DNA from: CAXDRM01 sp963991775
GTDB lineage: Bacteria > Pseudomonadota > Alphaproteobacteria > Rickettsiales > JABIRX01
Direction of reading: 5' to 3'
Length of the DNA: 14,838 bases
Assembly: GCA_963991775.1 (NCBI GenBank)
Contig: CAXDRM010000029.1
Span: 1 to 14,838 of the forward strand
Position numbers and translations under genes: made by a program
Part shown: one piece after another, positions 1 through 6,056 of the stretch
How the letters are laid out: each line of letters begins with the position of its first letter
How positions within the stretch are numbered: position 1 is the first letter of the stretch
Notes under the pieces: model-generated
What the model was told of the DNA's origin: nothing
What the model saw: the letters and a program-made list of their open reading frames with translations, nothing else
Database searches by the model: none

Positions 1-24
1 GCGTCAGATGTGTATAAGAGACAG
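1..24 (+). other. Residual Nextera transposase adapter (library artefact)
   Basis: Bases 6-24 read AGATGTGTATAAGAGACAG, the 19-base Tn5 mosaic end used in Nextera library kits. The preceding GCGTC matches the end of the Read 1 adapter arm. The block sits exactly at the window edge and is followed at base 25 by a tRNA gene interrupted in its middle, as expected where a transposase-cut fragment end was assembled without trimming. It should be treated as synthetic sequence and masked. It does not indicate a native Tn5 element: there is no transposase gene and no second inverted end. Confidence 0.97.
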
Positions 25-50
25 GCTCTAACCAACTGAGCTACACCCCC
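25..50 (-). tRNA. Partial tRNA, 5' half only (perhaps tRNA-Asp)
   Basis: Read on the minus strand from base 50, the sequence gives a 7-base acceptor strand GGGGGTG, then TA at positions 8-9, a D stem GCTC/GAGC and a D loop AGTTGGTTA with the invariant GG pair. It stops at base 25 where adapter sequence begins, so the anticodon arm, T arm and 3' acceptor strand are missing and the amino-acid identity cannot be read. It begins 11 bases after the CCA end of tRNA-Val, so the two are probably cotranscribed. A tRNA-Val/tRNA-Asp pair is common in alphaproteobacteria, which makes Asp a reasonable guess; Ala or Ile are alternatives. Confidence 0.85.
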
Positions 51-61
51 ACAAATAATAA

Positions 62-137
62 TGGTGGGTGATAACAGATTCGAACTGCTGACCTCCTCGG
101 TGTAAACGAGATGCTCTACCAGCTGAGCTAATCACCC
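62..137 (-). tRNA. tRNA-Val (anticodon UAC)
   Basis: A complete 76-base cloverleaf can be folded on the minus strand. The acceptor stem GGGTGAT pairs with ATCACCC; the D stem is GCTC/GAGC; the anticodon stem TCTCG/CGAGG closes the 7-base loop TTTACAC, so the anticodon is TAC (Val); the variable loop is AGGTC; the T arm AGCAG/CTGTT encloses TTCGAAT. The discriminator is A and the CCA tail is encoded in the gene (bases 64-62). It lies between the terminator of the prepilin gene and a second, truncated tRNA, and probably has its own promoter. Confidence 0.96.
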
Positions 138-161
138 AAAATTCATTAAATCGAGGAACTA

Positions 162-190
162 CTTTTAGTACATATGTTTGCAATAATCAA
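162..190 (-). promoter_or_regulatory. Candidate promoter for the tRNA-Val unit
   Basis: On the minus strand TTGATT (190-185) is followed after 17 bases by TAAAAG (167-162). Each box matches the sigma-70 consensus at 4 of 6 positions. Transcription would begin near base 155, about 18 bases before the mature tRNA 5' end. The stretch between the -10 and the tRNA includes TTCCTCG, relatively GC-rich for this AT-rich region, which resembles the discriminators of stable-RNA promoters. The upstream gene ends in a strong terminator, so the tRNAs need a promoter here, but these boxes are weak. Confidence 0.35.
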
Positions 191-201
191 CTAGAATATT
201 A

Positions 202-235
202 CAAATAAAAAAAGCGCAAAATATGAATTTTGCGC
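202..235 (-). terminator. Rho-independent terminator of the prepilin-LamG gene
   Basis: Bases 214-235 form a perfect 9-bp inverted repeat, GCGCAAAAT / ATTTTGCGC, around a 4-base loop. On the minus strand the hairpin is followed immediately by seven T residues (213-207) and then ATTTG. This is a textbook intrinsic terminator pointing away from the prepilin gene, about 30 bases after its stop codon. On the plus strand the hairpin lacks a directly adjoining T run, so termination is one-directional. It isolates the tRNA unit from the prepilin transcript. Confidence 0.92.
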
Positions 236-265
236 CATCTCTATTTTTATAATTAAAAAGATAAA

Positions 266-1144
266 TTATCTTATTTTGTATTTAGTTGTAAAATATTCTG
301 TAACTTCTGCTACCTCATCGGTAGTTAAAGCTTTATCAAAAATTACCAACTCAGCAAGATAACCATCAAAGAAACTAGTGGCTGCTGTACCACTCCATAA
401 AGCTCCAATTAAGGCTCTATCAACTCCTAAAGTCATTGCAGAAGATGCATCTTCAGAATCAGCTGCAGTACTAGTATTATGATAATCTGCATCATAAATA
501 ACTACTTCTCCTGAAACACCTTCATTAACTACAAAAACATTAGCATTAATTTTATCAGTAGTAATTGTACCTGATGTAGCTGCCGCGTCACTCACTGTTG
601 CATTTGCAGTAGTAGAAATTGTAATTTCTGCTGAATTAGCTGCCGTTGCTGCCTCATCTGCTTGAGCAAATAAACCACCCTCTGTCGTACCATTAGCATA
701 CCATACTACAGCTATGGTGTAACTATCATCAGCATATGAGATTGGGGCAGTTAATTCTAAAAAGTCTGAAGAACCATTAAATAAAATGCCTGGATAACCT
801 TTCATGCCATTTGCTTCGTAATTGGGCTGAGCAGTACCAGTTTCTTGTCTAGCTAACATACTAACATATGGGTTAACTTTACTTTTCCATTCGCTCACAT
901 CTCCATCACCAGTGTCATAAGTGATCGAATCTTCAAAAGCTACATCGTACCAAGCTATAGCGCTCAGATTTAAATTATCATTGTAGATTTTCCATATAGG
1001 AGAAGTATCTGAAGCTTTTTTAGCAGCTTTAATACGACCATGTGTTACTAATTTACTACCAGTGCTGATACCACCAATAATTAAGCCAATAATTAATACA
1101 GCAATTGCAAGCTCAGCAATAGAGAATCCTAGTTTTTTCTTCAT
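266..1144 (-). CDS. Prepilin-like protein with LamG/ConA-like C-terminal domain
   Basis: A 292-residue protein. Residues 1-30 form a class III (type IV prepilin) signal: three lysines, then G6|F7 as the expected prepilin-peptidase cut, Glu11 at mature position 5, and a hydrophobic helix to about residue 25. A short basic linker (GRIKAAKK, 36-43) follows. Residues about 60-290 look like a LamG/concanavalin A-like jelly roll: the opening AWYD with GDVSEWKSK, the QPNYEANGMKGYPGILFNG segment (106-124), and the closing GYLAELVIFDKALTTDEV (261-278) with a final helix are typical. Residues 160-200 are rich in Ala, Thr and Ser. There are no cysteines. It is probably a minor pilin or pseudopilin anchored in the inner membrane and exposing a binding domain. 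The fold is inferred; the ligand is unknown. No other pilus gene is in the window. No clear Shine-Dalgarno precedes the ATG. Confidence 0.85.
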   Translation of the reverse strand: MKKKLGFSIAELAIAVLIIGLIIGGISTGSKLVTHGRIKAAKKASDTSPIWKIYNDNLNLSAIAWYDVAFEDSITYDTGDGDVSEWKSKVNPYVSMLARQETGTAQPNYEANGMKGYPGILFNGSSDFLELTAPISYADDSYTIAVVWYANGTTEGGLFAQADEAATAANSAEITISTTANATVSDAAATSGTITTDKINANVFVVNEGVSGEVVIYDADYHNTSTAADSEDASSAMTLGVDRALIGALWSGTAATSFFDGYLAELVIFDKALTTDEVAEVTEYFTTKYKIR

Positions 1145-1181
1145 AATAACAAGTTTAAAGTGTTTTTTGTACCAGGTCTAA

Positions 1182-1210
1182 CCTTTAACAGCAGACAAAT
1201 TTAGGGTCAA
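1182..1210 (-). promoter_or_regulatory. Candidate promoter of the prepilin-LamG gene
   Basis: On the minus strand TTGACC (1210-1205), a 5 of 6 match to the sigma-70 -35 box, is followed after 17 bases by TAAAGG (1187-1182), a poor -10 with only T, A and A in place. This would start transcription near base 1175 and leave a leader of about 30 bases before the ATG at 1144. The spacing is ideal but the -10 is weak. The spacer lies after the end of the ribosomal operon, so a separate promoter is expected for a gene of unrelated function. Confidence 0.4.
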
Positions 1211-1247
1211 GCAAGAATATCTTTATTTTTAAACAAAGATTCATTGC
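1211..1247 (-). repeat. Imperfect inverted repeat upstream of the prepilin promoter
   Basis: GCAAGAATATCTTT (1211-1224) and AAAGATTCATTGC (1235-1247) are near reverse complements with small bulges, separated by about 10 AT-rich bases. The repeat directly abuts the candidate -35 box at 1205-1210. No T run follows on the minus strand, so it is a poor intrinsic terminator. It could be a protein-binding site or a transcript-end hairpin for the ribosomal operon, or chance in AT-rich sequence. Confidence 0.3.
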
Positions 1248-1271
1248 TTATTAAAAACTAATAATTTTACA

Positions 1272-1297
1272 GAAAAATATATCAGCTCAGTATGATA
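1272..1297 (-). terminator. Weak candidate terminator after rplQ
   Basis: About 50 bases past the rplQ stop, on the minus strand, TATCA (1297-1293) pairs with TGATA (1284-1280) around an 8-base loop and is followed by TATTTTTC. The stem is only 5 bp with one G-C pair, far weaker than the terminator at 202-235. No better hairpin is visible between rplQ and the next gene, so the ribosomal operon may end here inefficiently, end by Rho, or read through into the prepilin gene. Confidence 0.22.
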
Positions 1298-1346
1298 AGA
1301 TGATGAAATAAAAAATGAAATTAAGGCTTAGCTATCTAACCCTAAC

Positions 1347-1703
1347 CTACTCAACTAGCTCGATAATAGCTGTTGGTGCGTAATCACCATAACGATTACC
1401 AGTTTTAATGATTCTAGTGTAACCGCCATTTCTTTTAGAAAATTTTGGTGAAACTTCTTCACAAAGTTTTTTAGCAATTTCTTGGCTACGTAATTTTGCC
1501 ACTAATGATCTTCTTGCAGATAAATCATTCTTTTTGCCAACTGTAATAAGCTTTTCAGCAAAAGGTCTTAAAGCCTTAGCTTTTGGCAATGTAGTTTGTA
1601 TTCTACCATGCTCAAATAAAGCGTTAGCCAGATTAGCAAGTAAAGATTTTCTGTGTGCTGAAGTTCTGTTTAACTTCTTTTTTGATTTAGCAAGATGTTT
1701 CAT
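1347..1703 (-). CDS. rplQ: 50S ribosomal protein L17
   Basis: A 118-residue protein of usual size for bacterial L17, which binds 23S rRNA near the exit of the peptide tunnel. The family pattern is clear: KLNRTSAHRKSLLANLANAL (11-30), then the basic IQTTLPKAKALRPFAEKLIT stretch, and a C-terminus with KRNGGYTRIIKTGNRYGDYAP before an acidic end. The N-terminus MKHLAKSKKKLNRTS differs slightly from the more common MRHxxxxRKLNR. It is the last gene of the alpha block, starting 21 bases after the rpoA stop, the usual place in proteobacteria. Its stop is TAG. No strong Shine-Dalgarno lies close to the ATG. Confidence 0.98.
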   Translation of the reverse strand: MKHLAKSKKKLNRTSAHRKSLLANLANALFEHGRIQTTLPKAKALRPFAEKLITVGKKNDLSARRSLVAKLRSQEIAKKLCEEVSPKFSKRNGGYTRIIKTGNRYGDYAPTAIIELVE

Positions 1704-1724
1704 CTGTTAAAAGCCTATAAATTC

Positions 1725-2744
1725 TTAAAGTGTTTCTTCACTAAGTTTTTTTGATAACTCATCAATATTTTCAGGTGGCCACTCTGGAATATCCATGCCA
1801 AAATTTACATTTAAACTTTGTAGAATAGCTCTGATTTCATTTAATGATTTTCTACCGAAATTAGGAGTTTTGAGCATATCATTTTCAGATCTTTTTACTA
1901 AATCACCTAAATATAGGATGTTCTCATTTTTAAGACAGTTTTGTGATCTAACTGATAATTCCAACTCATCAACTTTTTTAAGCAATACTGGATCAAAACT
2001 AAGCTTTTCTTCAGAACCAGCCTCTTGCTCAAGAGCAATATTATCATCAAAATTAATGAAAAGATTCATTTGCTCTTTCATAATTTTAGCAGCAATACCT
2101 ACAGCAAGATCAGGTTCTATAGAACCGTTAGTCACAACTTCTAAGATTAATTTATCATAATCAATAAGTTGACCTACTCTGCTGCTTTCTACTGCAAAAG
2201 TTACTCTGGTAATTGGACTAAAAACTGCATCTATGTTGATCATGCCAATTTCTTTATTGTCATTAGATACTTTACTGGTATCTCTGTAACCTTTACCTGC
2301 TTCACAAATAAATTCAGCTTTAAAAACTGCTTTATCATCTAGGTGACAGATAACTTGATCTGGATTGATAACTTCAACTCCTTCAGGTAATTGCAACATT
2401 TCGGCAGTTACAGTGCAAGGACCTTTAACATCAATATTAAGTTTTTTCTTAGTTGCGCTTTCAGAACGTAAAGCGATCTTTTTAATGTTAAGTATTACAT
2501 CAACAATATCTTCCGATAGGCCAGATACAGAATCTTGCTCATGAATTACACCATCAATTTTAACTGCAGTGATTGCAGTTCCATAAATTGAAGATAGCAA
2601 AATTCTTCTGAGAGTATTACCAACTGTAGTACCAAAACCTCTTTCTAAAGGCTCTACAATAATTTTTGCAGTTTTTTTATTGTCACTTGCATCATAAGTG
2701 ATTTTTGATGGTTTTAAAAAATCCTTCCAATTTTCTGCTAGCAT
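1725..2744 (-). CDS. rpoA: DNA-directed RNA polymerase subunit alpha
   Basis: A 339-residue protein of normal length. The N-terminal domain (about 20-230) contains GFGTTVGNTLRRILLSSIYG (36-55), the dimerisation and assembly signature. A linker rich in charged residues (about 235-252) leads to the C-terminal domain (about 255-325), with VRSQNCLKNENI and KTPNFGRKSLNEI forming its DNA- and activator-binding helices. Arg266 corresponds to the UP-element-contacting arginine of E. coli (R265). Alpha nucleates RNA polymerase assembly and touches upstream promoter DNA and regulators. The ATG is preceded by GGAAG at a 5-base distance in the 28-base gap after rpsK, a good ribosome binding site that supports this start. 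Confidence 0.99.
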   Translation of the reverse strand: MLAENWKDFLKPSKITYDASDNKKTAKIIVEPLERGFGTTVGNTLRRILLSSIYGTAITAVKIDGVIHEQDSVSGLSEDIVDVILNIKKIALRSESATKKKLNIDVKGPCTVTAEMLQLPEGVEVINPDQVICHLDDKAVFKAEFICEAGKGYRDTSKVSNDNKEIGMINIDAVFSPITRVTFAVESSRVGQLIDYDKLILEVVTNGSIEPDLAVGIAAKIMKEQMNLFINFDDNIALEQEAGSEEKLSFDPVLLKKVDELELSVRSQNCLKNENILYLGDLVKRSENDMLKTPNFGRKSLNEIRAILQSLNVNFGMDIPEWPPENIDELSKKLSEETL

Positions 2745-2772
2745 AGTTCTTCCGCAAATTTAAGTTAATTAT

Positions 2773-3162
2773 TTATACTCTTCTTCTTTTTGGTGGTCTA
2801 CAACCATTATGTGCAATAGGTGTAACATCTTTTATATAAGTCACCATATAGCCTAAAGATTGTAACGCACGTAAAGCTGATTCTCTACCTGCACCAGGAC
2901 CTTTAACTTCAACACCTATAGTTTTAATACCAAAATCCAAAGCTTGTTTACCAGCATCTTCAGCTGCAATTTGTGCCGCAAAAGGTGTAGATTTTCTGGC
3001 ACCTTTAAAACCACATTTACCTGCAGATGACCATGCTAAACTATTACCTTGCAAATCAGAAAAAGTAATTATTGTATTATTGAATGAAGCATAAATATGC
3101 ACCACTCCAACTGAGATATTTTTTTTATCTTTTCTTTTTGTTTTAACTTTTGCTTGAGCCAT
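2773..3162 (-). CDS. rpsK: 30S ribosomal protein S11
   Basis: A 129-residue protein, the standard size. S11 sits in the platform of the 30S subunit by the mRNA exit. Diagnostic segments are VHIYASFNNTIITFSDLQGN (21-40), GPGAGRESALRAL (88-100) and the very conserved C-terminus HNGCRPPKRRRV (118-129). It begins 7 bases after the rpsM stop, with no Shine-Dalgarno inside the short gap, so translation is probably coupled to rpsM. The basic N-terminus with alternating Lys and Thr is a usual rRNA-binding extension. Confidence 0.99.
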   Translation of the reverse strand: MAQAKVKTKRKDKKNISVGVVHIYASFNNTIITFSDLQGNSLAWSSAGKCGFKGARKSTPFAAQIAAEDAGKQALDFGIKTIGVEVKGPGAGRESALRALQSLGYMVTYIKDVTPIAHNGCRPPKRRRV

Positions 3163-3169
3163 TGGTTAA

Positions 3170-3538
3170 TTATTTTTTCTTATTAGCAATTGGGGTAGCT
3201 TTACCCTTTCTGGTACGAGAATTATTATGAGTATTTTGACCACGAACTGGTAATCTCATTCTGTGTCTTAAACCTCTATAACAACCTAGATCCATTAATC
3301 TTTTAATATTAGTAGCTATAACGCTTCTAAGTGAACCTTCTACTACGTAATCTGCATCGATTTTTTCACGAATTTTGATCACCTCATCCTCAGTAAGATC
3401 TTTTACTCTTCTATCTAGAGGTATTTTTAATTCTTCACAAATCTTTATAGCTGAGGTTTTACCTATGCCGTAAATATAAGTTAAAGAAATGATTACTCTC
3501 TTTTGAACTGGTATGTTAACTCCTGCAATTCTTGCCAA
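3170..3538 (-). CDS. rpsM: 30S ribosomal protein S13 (TTG start)
   Basis: A 122-residue protein of the head of the 30S subunit; it contacts tRNA and forms bridges to the 50S. The N-terminus ARIAGVNIP is the strict family start, followed by the helix-two-turn-helix region YIYGIGKTSA and the C-terminal GCYRGLRHRMRLPVRG (85-100) with NTHNNSRTRKG, ending in lysines. The family N-terminus is encoded directly after a TTG codon (3538-3536), and no ATG lies nearby in frame, so TTG is the start. AGG eight bases upstream serves as ribosome binding site. It is the first gene of the alpha block and has its own probable promoter. Confidence 0.97.
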   Translation of the reverse strand: MARIAGVNIPVQKRVIISLTYIYGIGKTSAIKICEELKIPLDRRVKDLTEDEVIKIREKIDADYVVEGSLRSVIATNIKRLMDLGCYRGLRHRMRLPVRGQNTHNNSRTRKGKATPIANKKK

Positions 3539-3571
3539 TTTATTTACCTATTATTTTTAAGAAGATTTCGG

Positions 3572-3599
3572 ATTATGGTTATTTTCGTTAATATGTCAA
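3572..3599 (-). promoter_or_regulatory. Internal promoter of the rpsM-rpsK-rpoA-rplQ block
   Basis: In the adk-rpsM gap, directly after the adk stop codon on the minus strand, TTGACA (3599-3594, perfect -35 consensus) is followed after 16 bases by CATAAT (3577-3572, 5 of 6 match to the -10). The predicted start is near base 3565, giving a leader of roughly 27 bases that contains AGG before the TTG start of rpsM. This is the best sigma-70-like match I see in the window and it is in the longest gap of the ribosomal cluster. It would let the alpha block be expressed independently of the long upstream operon. Confidence 0.72.
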
Positions 3600-4268
3600 T
3601 TAATTTTTGTTAAAAATTATTGATTCAAAATCCGCGAAAACTTCCGACATTGCTTTTTCTCCATCAACCTTACTAAGTAAGCCTTTTGCCTCATAAAAAT
3701 CAATTAGAGGCGCAGTATCTTTATGATAGTTTTTAAGCCTATTTTTTACCGTATCACAATTATCATCCGCTCTTCTTACCATTTCTGTTGCACCGCAATG
3801 ATCACATACACCTTCTACTTTCGTAGGCTTATATTTATCATGATAACCAGCATTACATTTAGCACATGAAAAACGACCGCAGATTCTTTCAATTAAAGTA
3901 TCCTCACTAACATCGATACTCAAAGCATTAATTTGGGGATCAACCCCAAAAAGAGACTCATCAGTTAGTAATTTATCTAGATGCTCAGCCTGTACACAAG
4001 TTCTTGGAAAACCATCAAAGATAAAACCTGAACTATCTTTATATTTTTTTACTGATTCTTCGATCACTTTGATAATGATATCATCTGGAACTAATTCTCC
4101 AGCTGACATTAAATCGCGCAATTTAGTAGCTAAATCAGTTTCTTCTTTAGCAATTGCTCTAAGCATATCGCCAGTTGAGAGCTTTTTACACCCATATTGC
4201 TTTTCAAGGAGCTCAGCTTGAGTCCCTTTGCCACAACCTGGAGGCCCCAGTAAAATGATGATATTCAT
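3600..4268 (-). CDS. adk: Adenylate kinase, zinc-LID type
   Basis: A 222-residue cytoplasmic enzyme that interconverts ATP + AMP and 2 ADP. The P-loop GPPGCGKGT is at 8-16, the AMP-binding region includes STGDMLR (31-37), and FDGFPRT is at 84-90. The long-form LID (about 128-166) carries C135-x2-C138 and C155-x2-C158, the four-cysteine zinc site known from Gram-positive and several alphaproteobacterial enzymes, while E. coli Adk lacks it. RRADDN (165-170) supplies catalytic arginines. It overlaps the secY stop by four bases (ATGA), so its translation is coupled to secY. Position between secY and rpsM, with no rpmJ, is the common alphaproteobacterial layout. Confidence 0.98.
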   Translation of the reverse strand: MNIIILLGPPGCGKGTQAELLEKQYGCKKLSTGDMLRAIAKEETDLATKLRDLMSAGELVPDDIIIKVIEESVKKYKDSSGFIFDGFPRTCVQAEHLDKLLTDESLFGVDPQINALSIDVSEDTLIERICGRFSCAKCNAGYHDKYKPTKVEGVCDHCGATEMVRRADDNCDTVKNRLKNYHKDTAPLIDFYEAKGLLSKVDGEKAMSEVFADFESIIFNKN

Positions 4269-5587
4269 GCTCTGATTCTGATTTTATTCTTTTTAATAAC
4301 ATTATCATATCTGCTGCTAAGTAGATGAGACTGCACTTGGCTTACACTATCCATAGCCACATTCACTACAATCAGCAAACTAGTTCCACCTAGATAAAAA
4401 GGCAGTGAATATTTAGCAATGATAAATTCTGGAATCACACAAACTAAAGCTAGATAAGTTGAACCTAAAACTGTGATTCTAGTTAAAATATGATCAAGAT
4501 GGCTTGAAGTTTGCTCACCAGGTCTAACCCCAGGAATGAAACCACCAGCTTTCTTAAGATTATCTGCAGTCTCCTTAGAATTAAAAACTATCGCTGTGTA
4601 GAAGAAACTGAAAAAGACAATTAAAGCTGTGTAAACTAAGATAAATAAAGGCTTACCATGAGTTAAGTTACCGCTGATCCATAAAGTAAATTCAGAAGGA
4701 TTTGTACTATTACCAAAAGAAAGCAAGGTTATTGGAAATAGCAATAAAGAACTAGCAAAGATTGGCGGAATAACACCTGCAGTATTAATTTTTAATGGTA
4801 AATGTGATGCTTCAACATTAGCCATTCTATTACCTAAATTTCTTTTAGGATATTGTACTGTAACCTTTCTGAAAGAACGCTCGAAAAATACAATTACTGC
4901 AATCAAAGCTACAATTAGTAAAATAATTAGCACGATAAAAAATGCTGAGAATATCCCTGTTTTACCAAGCTCTAAAGTGCTAAGTAAAGCAGATGGCAAT
5001 TCGGCAATGATTCCAGCAAAAATAATTAAAGAAATACCATTACCTATACCACGAGAGGTAATTTGCTCACCAAGCCAAATTAAAAACATTGTAGAACCAA
5101 CTAAAGTAACCACCGTGGTGATTCTGAAGAATGCCCCTGAATATAATACTGCCGCCCCTGCTTCATTAGAGAGATTCTCTAGACCCACGGCTATACCATA
5201 GCTTTGAAACACAGCTAAAAATACTGTAAGATATCTAGTATATTGCGATAATTTACGACGCCCTGCTTCACCAGATTTTTTTAATTCACCCAGAGATGCT
5301 GTAGTAGCAGACATTAATTGCATAATAATCGAAGCAGTAATGTAAGGCATCACATTTAAGGCGAAAATTGTCATTCTACCTAAAGCACCTCCTGAAAACA
5401 CATTAAGCATCCCTAAAATGCCGGCTTGTTTTTCACTACTAATTTGCTTGAATATTATTGGGTCAATCCCTGGAATTGGAAGATAAGTACCAATACGGTA
5501 AACTACCAACATTAACAAAGCGAAAAAGATTCTTTGTCTTAAATCTTTTATCTTATCAACTTTGGGTTGGTTATTGTTTTTTCTCAT
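4265..5587 (-). CDS. secY: Protein translocase subunit SecY
   Basis: A 440-residue integral membrane protein of the usual length, the channel-forming subunit of the SecYEG translocon. The ten expected membrane segments can be followed as hydrophobic stretches, starting with FFALLMLVVYRIGTYLPIPG (21-40). Both family signatures are present: the plug-adjacent GGALGRMTIFALNVMPYITA (66-85) and the RGIGNGISLIIFAGI segment (179-193). The cytoplasmic loop PGVRPGEQTSSHLD carries the arginine needed for SecA-driven transport. It starts three bases after the rplO stop (TGA) and ends in TGA within the ATGA overlap with adk. Confidence 0.99.
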   Translation of the reverse strand: MRKNNNQPKVDKIKDLRQRIFFALLMLVVYRIGTYLPIPGIDPIIFKQISSEKQAGILGMLNVFSGGALGRMTIFALNVMPYITASIIMQLMSATTASLGELKKSGEAGRRKLSQYTRYLTVFLAVFQSYGIAVGLENLSNEAGAAVLYSGAFFRITTVVTLVGSTMFLIWLGEQITSRGIGNGISLIIFAGIIAELPSALLSTLELGKTGIFSAFFIVLIILLIVALIAVIVFFERSFRKVTVQYPKRNLGNRMANVEASHLPLKINTAGVIPPIFASSLLLFPITLLSFGNSTNPSEFTLWISGNLTHGKPLFILVYTALIVFFSFFYTAIVFNSKETADNLKKAGGFIPGVRPGEQTSSHLDHILTRITVLGSTYLALVCVIPEFIIAKYSLPFYLGGTSLLIVVNVAMDSVSQVQSHLLSSRYDNVIKKNKIRIRA

Positions 5588-5590
5588 TTA

Positions 5591-6052
5591 TCACGCAGCT
5601 GATTCAACGATTTCACAACCAGCTTTTTTAAGTTTTTCTTGTGCTGATTTTGAAATATAAGGTAATGAAATTTTAACTTTTGTTTTAATTTCACCATTAC
5701 CCAGCAATCTAACATAAACAGAATTCTTAGCAATACAACCAGATTTTATTAAAGCTGCAACATCAATAACTTGCTTGCTGTCTAATTTTTTACGCTCGAT
5801 AAAATCTTGCAAATTTGCTAGATTAACTATGGTTTTTGCTTCTCTAAAAATATTGTTAAAACCTCTTTTAGGTAATCTTCTATGGATAGGCATTTGCCCT
5901 CCTTCAAATCCTTTAATCGCAACACCAGTACGAGATTTCTGACCTTTGTGACCACGACCACAAGTTTTACCCTTACCAGAGCCAATACCACGACCAACTC
6001 TTTTACGTTTTTTAGATGTTTCAACTTTTGATAAAATTTCTGCTAAAGACAT
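5591..6052 (-). CDS. rplO: 50S ribosomal protein L15
   Basis: A 153-residue protein that binds 23S rRNA and helps late 50S assembly. The glycine/arginine-rich N-terminal tail KKRKRVGRGIGSGKGKTCGR is diagnostic, as is GFEGGQMPIHRRLPKRGF, followed by the globular C-terminal domain with ISKSAQEKLKKAGCEI. I place the start at the ATG at 6052 (MSLAEIL), four bases after the rpmD stop. An in-frame ATG at 6064 (MVNRMSL) and a TTG at 6070 would overlap rpmD and add residues atypical of L15. The start is therefore the only uncertain point. It stops with TGA just before secY. Confidence 0.95.
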   Translation of the reverse strand: MSLAEILSKVETSKKRKRVGRGIGSGKGKTCGRGHKGQKSRTGVAIKGFEGGQMPIHRRLPKRGFNNIFREAKTIVNLANLQDFIERKKLDSKQVIDVAALIKSGCIAKNSVYVRLLGNGEIKTKVKISLPYISKSAQEKLKKAGCEIVESAA

Positions 6053-6056
6053 TCTA

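Noticed and set aside
1..24. Possible native Tn5 transposon end
   Set aside because: The 19-base mosaic end is an engineered sequence, and the adjoining GCGTC matches the Nextera adapter arm. There is no transposase or partner end.
257..271. AT palindrome AAGATAA-A-TTATCTT across the prepilin stop codon
   Set aside because: A one-base centre cannot form a hairpin loop, the composition is all but free of G and C, and a much stronger terminator lies next to it at 202-235.
1330..1350. Telomere-like CCCTAACC motif near the rplQ end
   Set aside because: Only one partial copy is present, and the bases are largely accounted for by the rplQ stop region; bacteria of this type have no such telomere repeats.
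1795..2160. Plus-strand open frame opposite rpoA
   Set aside because: It is antisense to a well-supported rpoA gene, its product is of low complexity with no family pattern, and it has no ribosome binding site or promoter context.
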